Assembly (NCBI GenBank): GCA_016744855.1
Contig: JADGDO010000008.1
Location: 1-64,000, forward strand
Reading direction: 5' to 3'
DNA length: 64,000 nucleotides
DNA from: Candidatus Fermentibacteraceae bacterium
GTDB lineage: Bacteria; Fermentibacterota; Fermentibacteria; Fermentibacterales; JCC-6
Shown here: positions 9,538 through 18,117 of the stretch, piece by piece
Numbering within the stretch: the stretch's first letter is position 1
Layout of the letters: each line of letters starts with the position of its first letter
Made by a program: the position numbers and the translations under genes
The notes under the pieces: model-generated
The model's database searches: none
Seen by the model: the letters and a program-made list of their open reading frames with translations, nothing else
Told to the model about the DNA's origin: nothing

Positions 9538-10665
9538 ATGGGTAAGAAAGTTTTGATCACTGGTGGTGCAGGTTTCATTGGCTCACATCTAGGAGATCTT
9601 TTCTTGTCCAAAGGGTACCAGGTTAAGGCCTATGACAATCTTGATCCTCAGGTTCACGGTGAAAATGCTTCCAGACCTGCTTATCTCAACAAAGATATTG
9701 AATTGATCATTGGAGATGTTAGAAATCCTGAAGCTTTTGCCAGTGCACTGAATTCTGTGGACATTCTTGTTCACCTTGCTGCAGCGGTCGGAGTTGGTCA
9801 GTCAATGTACGAGATTGTCAGGTATACATCCATCAATACAATGGGTGCTGCAACAGTGCTTGAAGAAGCAGTTAAACAGAGAGACCATATCGAGAAGATG
9901 CTTGTTGCCAGCTCTATGTCTATTTATGGAGAGGGTCTCTATCTGTGCCCTGATTGCGGAGAAATTTCTCCCCGCCTGAGGTCTACAGCTCAACTTGCAG
10001 AACGCAACTGGGATATGCTTTGCCCTATTTGCGGAAAGCCCTGTACTCCGATCCCCACTCCGGAGACAAAACCACTCTACCCAACCAGCATCTATGCCGT
10101 AAATAAAAGAGACCACGAAGAAATGTTCCTCTCTGTCGGGGATGCATATAATATTCCCGCAACTGCTATGCGATTCTTCAATGTCTACGGGGAAAGGCAG
10201 GCCCTCTCAAATCCTTACACAGGTGTTGGTGCGATTTTCGCATCCAGACTGCTCAATGGGAAACCCCCTGTAGTGTTTGAAGACGGTGGGCAAAGTCGCG
10301 ACTTCATACATGTGAGAGATATTGCCCGCGGCTGCCTTCTTGCATTGGAAAATGGCAACTCCAACGGTGAAGTGTTCAACCTTGGAACCGGGCGCAAACT
10401 ATCAATCATGGATGTAGGCAAGGCTATTGCCGGGGAGCTTGGAAGACCTGCTGACGATTTTATTGTAAACAATCAATACAGAGCGGGAGACATTCGCCAT
10501 TGCTACGCGGATGTTTCCAGAGCAAAAACAATTCTTGGTTTCAAACCTTCCACGGTTTTTGAAGAGGGTGTCAGCGAGCTTTGCAACTGGGTTAAAAGTC
10601 AGACATCGACAGACATGGTGGATAAAGCCACAGAAGAACTTAAAAAAAGAGGTCTTTCCCGATGA
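9538..10665 (+). CDS. NAD-dependent epimerase, dTDP-L-rhamnose 4-epimerase-like
   Basis: A 375-residue extended SDR enzyme. GGAGFIG at 9-15 binds NAD, and YAVNK (Tyr186, Lys190) gives the catalytic pair. Between the strand carrying the SSMSIYGEG motif and the catalytic Tyr there is an insert with CPDC (Cys137, Cys140) and CPICGKPC (Cys162, Cys165, Cys169), a likely zinc knuckle. From memory, dTDP-L-rhamnose 4-epimerases of the WbiB/Tll type carry such a CxxC insert, so this may make dTDP-6-deoxy-L-talose; a UDP-sugar epimerase is the alternative. The start ATG follows GAAAGGAAG. It leads an operon of overlapping genes running to 14601. Confidence 0.75.
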   Translation: MGKKVLITGGAGFIGSHLGDLFLSKGYQVKAYDNLDPQVHGENASRPAYLNKDIELIIGDVRNPEAFASALNSVDILVHLAAAVGVGQSMYEIVRYTSINTMGAATVLEEAVKQRDHIEKMLVASSMSIYGEGLYLCPDCGEISPRLRSTAQLAERNWDMLCPICGKPCTPIPTPETKPLYPTSIYAVNKRDHEEMFLSVGDAYNIPATAMRFFNVYGERQALSNPYTGVGAIFASRLLNGKPPVVFEDGGQSRDFIHVRDIARGCLLALENGNSNGEVFNLGTGRKLSIMDVGKAIAGELGRPADDFIVNNQYRAGDIRHCYADVSRAKTILGFKPSTVFEEGVSELCNWVKSQTSTDMVDKATEELKKRGLSR

Positions 10666-11759
10666 AATTTCATCTTCTTCTAGATGCCAGAGCTGTACAA
10701 AAAAATGTTGATGGGATAAGCAGATTTTCTCTGAATGTCACAAAATGCATTATTGAAAAGAGACCAGACTGGAAAATAACTGCAATAATCGGAAAAGAAG
10801 CAGCATTCCACTTGGAAAATACCGGTGCGGAAATCCTGATAGATGACACTTCAAGATTCCGGGAGAGAACCAATAAAAAACTCGCGGGGCGAATTAACAA
10901 AATTTCTCCAGATGTTTTTCTAAATTTCTCAATGGCCGGTCCACAGCCAGATGTTCCCACTATTGTCATGGTGCACGATCTGATGGTTCTGAATCTTCCC
11001 AGCTATTTCGGTGACAGCATTATCCGCAATGCAATAAGCCGCCAAATCTTCAGGAAAGCTTTGAAAGCATCAATAGGACATGCTTCTTCCGTGGGCGTTC
11101 TTTCAATGGCCACGAAACTTGATGTAATGAGGTATTCTAAGTCCTCTCAAGAAAAAATCTTCATTACCGGAGCAGGTCAGGCTCTTTTCTCTTCTCCTGT
11201 TTCCAAGGTGATGGAAAGAGAAAACTTCTTTCTTTACGTAGGCAATGCGAGGGGTTACAAAAACATACCTCGTTTCCTTACTGCCTATGGAAGACTCTGG
11301 GCACTGAATAAAAAGACGCCTCCTCTGACAATGGTTGTTCGTAAGGACAGAGCTTACAACTACTTCAAGAAACACTACGATTCAAACCCTGCAAGATCAA
11401 ACATAAAAGTTCTAACTCACATATCAGACGAGGAATTGCGAACTCTCTACCTCACCTGCAGGGCTCTGCTTACACCATCAGTTTATGAAGGTTTTGGCCT
11501 GCCAGCTCTTGAAGCAATGGCAACAGGAACACCGGTAATGGCTTCAAAAGCCACTGCCCTTGAAGAGGTAGTAGGAGAAACAGGAGTTCTCATAGACCCC
11601 TACTCCGTTATTGATATCATGCGGGGAATGGCTGAATTATCTGCAGCGACACCGGAGGAACTGGAAAAACTGGGAAAACTCGGCCAGGAAAGAGCAGCTA
11701 TTTTCTCATGGGAGAAGACAACCGACTGTTTCCTCGAAAAGATTGAAGCCCTTATATGA
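10662..11759 (+). CDS. Family 4 glycosyltransferase
   Basis: A 365-residue GT4 enzyme, with an N-terminus LLDARAVQKNVDGISRFSLN, an IVMVHDLM strand, a donor-domain start FFLYVGNARGYKNIPRFL and the EX7E region YEGFGLPALEAMATGTPVMAS. The start ATG overlaps the stop of the epimerase gene (ATGA at 10662-10665), and its own stop overlaps the radical SAM gene the same way, so the three are coupled. It likely adds a sugar supplied by the epimerase next to it; that link is inference from gene order. Confidence 0.85.
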   Translation: MKFHLLLDARAVQKNVDGISRFSLNVTKCIIEKRPDWKITAIIGKEAAFHLENTGAEILIDDTSRFRERTNKKLAGRINKISPDVFLNFSMAGPQPDVPTIVMVHDLMVLNLPSYFGDSIIRNAISRQIFRKALKASIGHASSVGVLSMATKLDVMRYSKSSQEKIFITGAGQALFSSPVSKVMERENFFLYVGNARGYKNIPRFLTAYGRLWALNKKTPPLTMVVRKDRAYNYFKKHYDSNPARSNIKVLTHISDEELRTLYLTCRALLTPSVYEGFGLPALEAMATGTPVMASKATALEEVVGETGVLIDPYSVIDIMRGMAELSAATPEELEKLGKLGQERAAIFSWEKTTDCFLEKIEALI

Positions 11760-13210
11760 AAATTTCGGTAGTCAACCCTCCCTACATGGACGGTAAATTC
11801 TCAAGAACCTCAAGATCTCCCGCCATTGTAAAAAGCGGAACAATGTACTGGCCATTCTGGTTGGCTTATGCCGTCGGCACACTTGAGGAAGCAGGACACG
11901 ATGTAGTGTTCCATGACTGCCCTGCCACTAATGTTACCAGGAAACAGCTAATGAATAAATTGAGGGAAGATTCTCCCTCGATGATTGTTCTGGACACCAG
12001 CACACCATCAATTCACAGTGATCTTGCAGTTTCTAAGGAAATTGCAGAAATCCTGCCTGATTCTTCCATTTTTCTTGTGGGAACTCATGTTAGCGCAAAA
12101 CCGGAAGAAGTGCTCTTATCATCGCCCCACATAACAGGAATAGCGGTTGGCGAATATGATCACACCCTGGTAGATGCTGCCAATACACTGGAGCAAAAAA
12201 CTGATCTTGAAAAGGTGGCCGGACTCTGGATAGCAACTTCAGGCAAACCTCTTTTCACAGGAACAAGAGAATTTATTCAAGACCTCGATTCTCTTCCCCT
12301 GCTGGCTGATGTATACAAGAAGCATCTAAAACCCGAGAACTACTTCTTCGCTGCAGCCAGGTACCCATCCGTCATGCTTATTACCAGTAGAGGCTGCCCT
12401 TTTAAGTGTTCATATTGCGTATGGCCACAGGTTCTTCACGGTGGTACTTACCGCGCCCGATCTGCAGAGAATGTAGCTTCCGAGTTTATGAAAATTCAGG
12501 AGTATTTTCCTCAAGTTCAGGAAATTGTCTTTGAGGATGATACCTTCAGTGTAGATTCCAACCGCGTAACAGAGGTTTCAAAAGCCTTGATAGCAAGAGG
12601 TAACAAGCTACCATGGACGGCTAATACGAGAGCAAATCTTTCATTAGAGGCCATGGAAATGATGCGCAGCGCCGGCTGTAGAATGATCATTGTCGGCTAT
12701 GAATCGGGTAGCCAGGCTGTTCTGAATGGAGTAAAAAAAGGAACCACTGTTGAACAAAATATTGGTTTTGCTCAAAGAGCGAAGAAAGCAGGATTACTTG
12801 TTCACGGTTGTTTCATGGCGGGAAATCCAGGTGAAACCCTTGAGTCGCTTGCTGAGACTCTTGCAATAGCAATAAAGCTTAAACCGGATACGGCGCAGTT
12901 TTTCCCTATAATGGCGTACCCTGGAACGAGGCTATACGAGCAGTATAGGAAATCCGGGAACCTGAAGACGGAGGATTACAACAATTGGCTGACCAAAGAT
13001 GGGCTGCACAACTGTGTAGTTGACCTTCCCGGTCTTACTTCACAGGATCTTGTTAACTGGTGTGCGTATGCAAGAAAAAAGTTCTACCTTCGCCCTAACT
13101 ATTTACTTTACAAAGCAATACAGACAATTCTTCACCCGACTACCGAAGGACGTCGCACCATAAGAGCATTCTCCACCTTCAGAAAACATCTTTTCAGGAG
13201 AAGTGAATGA
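11756..13210 (+). CDS. B12-binding-domain radical SAM enzyme
   Basis: A 484-residue protein with an N-terminal cobalamin-binding Rossmann domain (about residues 1-150, IVLDTSTPSIHSDL) and a radical SAM core. The cluster ligands are Cys214, Cys218 and Cys221 in GCPFKCSYC, followed by the EDDTFSVD and GYESGS motifs of the family. Class B radical SAM enzymes use methylcobalamin to methylate unreactive carbons or do other B12-linked chemistry. Lying between a glycosyltransferase and a glycosylphosphotransferase gene with ATGA overlaps on both sides, it probably modifies a sugar, lipid carrier or glycan. The substrate is unknown. It ends with TGA, showing that TGA is a normal stop here. Confidence 0.85.
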   Translation: MKISVVNPPYMDGKFSRTSRSPAIVKSGTMYWPFWLAYAVGTLEEAGHDVVFHDCPATNVTRKQLMNKLREDSPSMIVLDTSTPSIHSDLAVSKEIAEILPDSSIFLVGTHVSAKPEEVLLSSPHITGIAVGEYDHTLVDAANTLEQKTDLEKVAGLWIATSGKPLFTGTREFIQDLDSLPLLADVYKKHLKPENYFFAAARYPSVMLITSRGCPFKCSYCVWPQVLHGGTYRARSAENVASEFMKIQEYFPQVQEIVFEDDTFSVDSNRVTEVSKALIARGNKLPWTANTRANLSLEAMEMMRSAGCRMIIVGYESGSQAVLNGVKKGTTVEQNIGFAQRAKKAGLLVHGCFMAGNPGETLESLAETLAIAIKLKPDTAQFFPIMAYPGTRLYEQYRKSGNLKTEDYNNWLTKDGLHNCVVDLPGLTSQDLVNWCAYARKKFYLRPNYLLYKAIQTILHPTTEGRRTIRAFSTFRKHLFRRSE

Positions 13211-14601
13211 AAAAGCTAAGCATTTTAGCAGGTATGTTGTTTGATGCTGTCGCAGTGTTTTTCTCATTGTACATTTCTGCATATATGAAATTCAGGTGGG
13301 GAATTTTTCCGGGAGTATCCCCGATTTCATCTCAAATAATCGTCTATGGCAGCTTTGTTTCCATAATTTATTGGTGGGCAATCTTCGCGCTCACTGGTGC
13401 GTATAGACTGCACTGGGACATAAGCTGGGCAGATGAGATAAAAGCAGTTTTCAAACCCGTTGTCGCAGGATTTGTCATACTATCTCTCTTTGCATTCCTT
13501 GTTTCACCTCAAGCCTCTATCGGACGATGGATATTCTTTGTTTACTTCACACTTATCAATATTCTTGTGTTTGCAGGAAGGTGTTTTTCGAGGCTTCTGG
13601 AAAGAAGACTTGCAAAAAAGAAAGTTCTTCGAAGAAATGTTCTTGTTATAGGCCTGGGACAATCTGCAAAAGAGCTTAAGAACTACCTGGCAGTAAATCC
13701 ATCTCTCGGTTACAATGTTATCGGCTTTATTAGTCCACCCCATCCTGTAGATAACCCCGCGATCACGAAACCACCGCTTGGAGACGTATCAGACATCGCG
13801 CGACTTGTCAGGCAGCACAACATCACAGATCTTCTGGTAACAATTGCTTCAAATTTTCATGATGACATTCTTACCCTTCTTCTACCTGCAGTCCAATGCG
13901 GCGTGAAAGTTAAACTGGTCCCGGATCTCTTTGATGTCGTAGCGGGACATGTACACAACACACAGATTCTCGGGCAGCCTCTAATGGAACTTGTACCCGA
14001 CAGGCTCTCTTTCTGGGAAAAGCTTGTGAAAACAGTCGCTGACTACGCAATCAGCCTTTCTGTAATTATTCTCGGACTGCCTCTCTGGATTTTTGTCAGT
14101 CTAGTGATTGTTATAGACTCCAAGGGTGGTATTTTCTACAGGCAAAAACGAACTGGAGAAGGCGGAAAAGATTACAAAATTTTCAAATTCAGGTCCATGG
14201 TTTCAAACGCAGAGGAATCAACAGGTGCTGTGTGGGCAGGGAAGAATGATGCCAGAGTAACAAAAATCGGTAAGATTATCAGGAAAACCCGTATAGATGA
14301 AGTTCCACAGTTCCTCAATGTCTTAACCGGTGAAATGGCAATAGTCGGCCCCAGACCGGAACGCCCTGAGATTATTGAAGAACTGAGAACTGTTTACCCA
14401 TTCTACGATAAGCGTTTAACTGTTAAACCCGGAATAACAGGTTGGGCCCAGGTTAACCTGGAATATGACACAGATATTGAAGATGTTTCCAAGAAGCTCA
14501 CTCATGATTTTCAGTACATAGAGAACCAGTCACTTTTCCTTGACCTTGAGATTCTTGCAAGAACAGTTCTCGTTGTTCTCACAGGGAAAGGTGCACACTA
14601 A
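13207..14601 (+). CDS. Undecaprenyl-phosphate sugar phosphotransferase
   Basis: A 464-residue polyprenyl glycosylphosphotransferase (WbaP/PssY type). It has four to five N-terminal transmembrane helices (about residues 1-125), a cytoplasmic Rossmann-like domain (NVLVIGLGQSAKELKNYL), one more hydrophobic segment near 275-300, and the catalytic sugar-transferase domain with FYRQKRTGEGG, KIFKFRSM, IRKTRIDEVPQF and VGPRPERPE. It moves a sugar-1-phosphate onto undecaprenyl phosphate and so starts the repeat unit built by the neighbouring glycosyltransferases. It overlaps the radical SAM gene by ATGA and is followed 22 bases later by the aminotransferase gene. Confidence 0.92.
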   Translation: MKKLSILAGMLFDAVAVFFSLYISAYMKFRWGIFPGVSPISSQIIVYGSFVSIIYWWAIFALTGAYRLHWDISWADEIKAVFKPVVAGFVILSLFAFLVSPQASIGRWIFFVYFTLINILVFAGRCFSRLLERRLAKKKVLRRNVLVIGLGQSAKELKNYLAVNPSLGYNVIGFISPPHPVDNPAITKPPLGDVSDIARLVRQHNITDLLVTIASNFHDDILTLLLPAVQCGVKVKLVPDLFDVVAGHVHNTQILGQPLMELVPDRLSFWEKLVKTVADYAISLSVIILGLPLWIFVSLVIVIDSKGGIFYRQKRTGEGGKDYKIFKFRSMVSNAEESTGAVWAGKNDARVTKIGKIIRKTRIDEVPQFLNVLTGEMAIVGPRPERPEIIEELRTVYPFYDKRLTVKPGITGWAQVNLEYDTDIEDVSKKLTHDFQYIENQSLFLDLEILARTVLVVLTGKGAH

Positions 14602-14623
14602 TGCCCATCGAAAGGATTTTTAA

Positions 14624-15775
14624 ATGGCCGTACCTCTTCTAGATATAAACCGTCAGCATGCTGATATCAAAGATGCATTGACAAAAGTATTTACCGATGC
14701 TCTTTCGAGCTCAATGTTCATAAAAGGGCCGGAGATGGAAGCTCTTGAAAAGGAATTCGCAGATTACTCGGGTACAGCTGATGCAATTGGCTGTGCTTCT
14801 GGAACCGATGCTCTTATTCTTGCTTTACAAGCGATAGGTCTAAAGAGAGATGAGCTTGTAATCACTGTTCCTTTTACCTTTTTCGCAACTGCAGGTGCTA
14901 TTGTTAGGGCAGGAGGCACCCCTGTTTTCATAGATATTCTTCCAGATACATTCAACATGGATCCAGACCTCCTTGACGCTTGGCTTAACACCAACTGTGC
15001 AATTACCAACCGTGGTGTTGTTCATAGAGCTACCGGAAAAAGGGTTGCAGCAATCATGCCTGTACATATTTTCGGTCAAATTGGTAATATGGATTCTATT
15101 TCTGCTACTGCTTCTACGTGGGAGCTTCCTGTAATAGAGGATGCAGCACAGGCAGTCGGAGCGAAATGGAAAAACTCAAAAGCAGGCTCCCTTGGATCTA
15201 TCGGATGTTTCAGCTTCTTTCCTTCAAAAAACCTGGGTGCACTGGGTGATGGTGGAATGCTTACAACAAACGACCCTGCCCTAGCCGCTAGGCTTAGGAC
15301 TCTTCGCGAACATGGAGGCCAAGGCTACCTTCACGCCGAAGTCGGTACGAACAGCCGTCTTGATGCGCTACAGGCAGGCTTTTTGAGGGTTAAACTTGGC
15401 AAGCTTGAGGAATGGCACGCTGGACGCAGAGCAAATGCCGAAAAATACCGCGAAGCCTTCGCAGACCTTGATCAGGTGCAAACTCCTGTAATTGATCCCA
15501 GAGCTTGGTCAATCTATAACCAGTATTCAATCCTTGCAGAAAACAGAGATGAACTTCTCAGTTATCTCCGTGGCAAGAATATTGGCTGTGCGATCTACTA
15601 TCCTCTGCCACTCCACCTTCAGGAATGCTTCAAGGATCTTGCTTACTCGAAGGGCGATTTCCCTATTTCGGAGAAATGCAGTGACAAAGTTATTTCCCTC
15701 CCTGTTTTTGGAGAGTTGACAAAGGATGAACAGGATGAAGTTATTGCAGCAGTTAAGGACTTCTACAAGAAGTAG
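14624..15775 (+). CDS. DegT/DnrJ/EryC1/StrS sugar aminotransferase
   Basis: A 383-residue PLP enzyme of the sugar aminotransferase family. Visible family marks are ASGTDALILALQAIG near residues 50-65, VIEDAAQAVGA (PLP ring contact), and the Schiff-base Lys202 in FPSKNLGALGDGG. It would aminate a nucleotide 4-keto- or 3-keto-hexose for the polysaccharide. It starts at ATG 14624, 22 bases after the glycosylphosphotransferase gene, and its 3' end overlaps the PAP2 gene by 50 bases in another frame. Confidence 0.9.
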   Translation: MAVPLLDINRQHADIKDALTKVFTDALSSSMFIKGPEMEALEKEFADYSGTADAIGCASGTDALILALQAIGLKRDELVITVPFTFFATAGAIVRAGGTPVFIDILPDTFNMDPDLLDAWLNTNCAITNRGVVHRATGKRVAAIMPVHIFGQIGNMDSISATASTWELPVIEDAAQAVGAKWKNSKAGSLGSIGCFSFFPSKNLGALGDGGMLTTNDPALAARLRTLREHGGQGYLHAEVGTNSRLDALQAGFLRVKLGKLEEWHAGRRANAEKYREAFADLDQVQTPVIDPRAWSIYNQYSILAENRDELLSYLRGKNIGCAIYYPLPLHLQECFKDLAYSKGDFPISEKCSDKVISLPVFGELTKDEQDEVIAAVKDFYKK

Positions 15776-16484
15776 ATTGCTTATTGCAACGTTAACGTTA
15801 CTTGCAACGCTGTCCTCAGGGAATGAATTATTTGATAACACCCTGGAAACAGGTGAAAAGTTGTTTACCCCACTCCCGCTGTCTGTCTTGGCAGCGGGAG
15901 CCGGGTGTTCCTACCTCGCGTACAGAACAGAAAGCAGTACCGGGTACTCAGACTTTCTTCCCGAAACACCTTTCAGCACTTTTGACAAGGTAGATAATTT
16001 TCTCTTCGGAGAAGCGCTACCAATATCTGCAGCCACCCTGTGGATAGCGAGTAGCATCTCCAGTTCCGAAAGTTCCGAAAGTTCCGAAAGTTCCGAAAAC
16101 ACTGGAGAAACGCTTTGCCGTGGACTGCTTTACACTTATGGCTTTGTGCAGACCCTCAAGCTAACTACTCAGCGCACAAGACCCGACGGATCTAATTCGA
16201 GAAGTTTTCCATCCGCTCATGCTGCTGGTGCTTCCTGTACTGCTGTAGTTATGTGGGACAAATACGGAGCCGATATTGGAATACCATTTGCAGCTCTCGC
16301 CCTCTATACTTGTGTTTCCAGGCTCAACTTGAGAAAGCATTTCCCCTCTGATGTAATTTTCGGAGCAGCAATCGGGACAGCCTGTGGATTAGCAGCGGCA
16401 GCAGCAGGAAAGAATGACCAGTTAGGAAGTTTCTCTTTTTCCCTCTCTGTCGATAGCGAAGGAAGGATTACGGCAGGTTTATGA
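15726..16484 (+). CDS. PAP2-family membrane phosphatase
   Basis: A 252-residue membrane protein with the PAP2 signatures: RTRPDG, SFPSAHAAGA (catalytic His) and SRLNLRKHFPSDVIFG (second His, and the Asp of the third motif). It likely dephosphorylates undecaprenyl pyrophosphate or a related lipid, which fits the neighbouring lipid-carrier kinase gene. The start is uncertain: ATG at 15726 or at 15735, both inside the end of the aminotransferase gene. The loop near residues 113-124 is made of a perfect Ser-Ser-Glu repeat encoded by a 9-bp DNA repeat. Its stop overlaps the dgkA-like start by ATGA. Confidence 0.85.
   Translation: MNRMKLLQQLRTSTRSRLLIATLTLLATLSSGNELFDNTLETGEKLFTPLPLSVLAAGAGCSYLAYRTESSTGYSDFLPETPFSTFDKVDNFLFGEALPISAATLWIASSISSSESSESSESSENTGETLCRGLLYTYGFVQTLKLTTQRTRPDGSNSRSFPSAHAAGASCTAVVMWDKYGADIGIPFAALALYTCVSRLNLRKHFPSDVIFGAAIGTACGLAAAAAGKNDQLGSFSFSLSVDSEGRITAGL
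16062..16097 (+). repeat. Four perfect copies of a 9-bp tandem repeat
   Basis: The unit AGTTCCGAA occurs four times head to tail within the PAP2 gene and encodes SSE repeats. Because the unit is a multiple of three, slipped-strand changes would lengthen or shorten the loop without a frameshift. Confidence 0.9.
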
Positions 16485-16831
16485 TAAAAAAGGAAATTAG
16501 AAGCTTCGGCTTCGCATTCAAAGGAATTTACACACTAGTAAAAACACAGCCCCACGCAAGATTTCATCTTGCAGCTACACTTGCTGTTATTGCCATAGGT
16601 TTCCTCCTCGACGTTACAGGAAGCGATTGGGCGATTCTTGTTCTCGCGGTAGGGGCCGTATGGGCAGCGGAAGCCCTGAATACAGCTCTTGAGTTTCTGG
16701 CTGACAGAGTTGCCCCCGAGTGGCATGAGCTTGTTGGAAATGCAAAGGATGTCGCTGCCGGTGGAGTTCTGATAGTTTCAATATCTGCTGCGGTTGCGGG
16801 TCTTCTTATATTCCTTCCTCACATTATTTAA
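16481..16831 (+). CDS. DgkA-family diacylglycerol/undecaprenol kinase
   Basis: A 116-residue integral membrane kinase of the DgkA family with three predicted helices. The signature EALNTALEFLADRV and the following Gly-Asn-Ala-Lys-Asp stretch match the catalytic and metal-binding region of prokaryotic DGK/undecaprenol kinase. It would phosphorylate undecaprenol or diacylglycerol; next to PAP2 and the glycosylphosphotransferase, undecaprenol is the likelier substrate. It overlaps the PAP2 stop at 16481-16484. Confidence 0.9.
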   Translation: MIKKEIRSFGFAFKGIYTLVKTQPHARFHLAATLAVIAIGFLLDVTGSDWAILVLAVGAVWAAEALNTALEFLADRVAPEWHELVGNAKDVAAGGVLIVSISAAVAGLLIFLPHII

Positions 16832-16853
16832 AAATCTAATTCGGAGATGACAA

Positions 16854-18110
16854 ATGCTTGATAGAAAACTGTTGAGAAAAGATCCGCAGGCTGTTGCAGA
16901 TGGGGCAGCTGCTAAAAAGGAAAAGATTGACATAAACCTCTGGATCAATGCCGACTCAAAAAGAAGAGAGCTTATGCTCCAAATCGAAGAGTTGAGAAAA
17001 CACCGTAACAGTCTCTCTAAAGCTGTCTCCATGAAAAAACGCAATGGTGAGAATGCAGACAGTGAAATGGCTCTCAGCCGAGATACTGGCCTGCAACTTA
17101 GCAGCTTGGAAAAAGAGATATCTGCTATCGATGAAAGCCTGGCAGAGATGGAACACACCTTCCCGAACATTCCCGACGCTGATGTTCCACTTGGTGGGGA
17201 GGAAAACAATGTAGTTTTGAGATCCTGGGGACAAATTCCGGAATTCAATTTCACTCCAAAACCACACTGGGAATTGATGGAAGAGGTCTTTCAGCCTGAA
17301 GCAGCAGGTAGAATAGCCGGCTCAAATTTCATTCTCTTCCGAGGATGGGCGGCTCGCTTGCAACGTACCCTAATCAGTTGGATGCTGAATTATCACACTG
17401 AAGCCGGTATGGAAGAAATATGGGCTCCATTTGTAGCCAAAGCCGAATCTATGACTGCAACTGCACAGCTTCCCAAAATGGAAGACGACATGTATAAAAT
17501 CGGCCGTGATGGTTTGTTCCTCATCCCGACGGGCGAAGTACCAATTACAAATCTTTACAGAGATCAAATGCTTGAAGAAGCTGATTTGCCAGTAAGGCTT
17601 TGCGGTTACACCCCATGTTTCAGAAGAGAAGCAGGTAGCTATGGCAAAGACAACAGAGGGCTGAACAGGGTTCACCAGTTTGAGAAAGTTGAAATGGTCA
17701 GACTCGAACATCCAGACAGGTCTGAAGACGCTCATCAGGAACTTCTCAGTCACGCAGCCGGCATGCTTGAGCTACTGGGTATCCCATACCGTATTCTTCT
17801 TCTTGCTTCAGGAGATCTCAGTTTTGCCGCTGCCAAATGCTACGATATTGAAATTTGGTCTGCCGGTCAGGAAAAATGGCTTGAAGTCTCTTCAATATCC
17901 AACTTCCGGGATTTCCAAGCTCGTCGTGGTAACATGAAATTCAGACCAAACGGTGGCGGTAAAACACAGTTTCTCCATACACTGAATGGTTCAGGGCTTG
18001 CATTACCAAGATTGATTATCTCTATTGTTGAGAATGGACAACAAGCCGATGGAAGCATAATACTTCCACCGGCTCTGGTCGAACTAATGGGAACAGAAGT
18101 AATCCGTTAA
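16854..18110 (+). CDS. serS: Seryl-tRNA synthetase
   Basis: A 418-residue class II aminoacyl-tRNA synthetase of normal length. Residues about 25-105 form the antiparallel coiled-coil arm that grips the long variable arm of tRNA-Ser. The catalytic domain has motif 2 (CFRREAGSYGKDNRG) and motif 3 (LNGSGLALPRL). It charges tRNA-Ser with serine; in organisms that make selenocysteine the same enzyme charges tRNA-Sec, which matters for the selenoprotein candidates at 55-58 kb. It is the last gene of the plus-strand run and converges with the Wzz-like gene. Confidence 0.97.
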   Translation: MLDRKLLRKDPQAVADGAAAKKEKIDINLWINADSKRRELMLQIEELRKHRNSLSKAVSMKKRNGENADSEMALSRDTGLQLSSLEKEISAIDESLAEMEHTFPNIPDADVPLGGEENNVVLRSWGQIPEFNFTPKPHWELMEEVFQPEAAGRIAGSNFILFRGWAARLQRTLISWMLNYHTEAGMEEIWAPFVAKAESMTATAQLPKMEDDMYKIGRDGLFLIPTGEVPITNLYRDQMLEEADLPVRLCGYTPCFRREAGSYGKDNRGLNRVHQFEKVEMVRLEHPDRSEDAHQELLSHAAGMLELLGIPYRILLLASGDLSFAAAKCYDIEIWSAGQEKWLEVSSISNFRDFQARRGNMKFRPNGGGKTQFLHTLNGSGLALPRLIISIVENGQQADGSIILPPALVELMGTEVIR

Positions 18111-18117
18111 CAACGGG

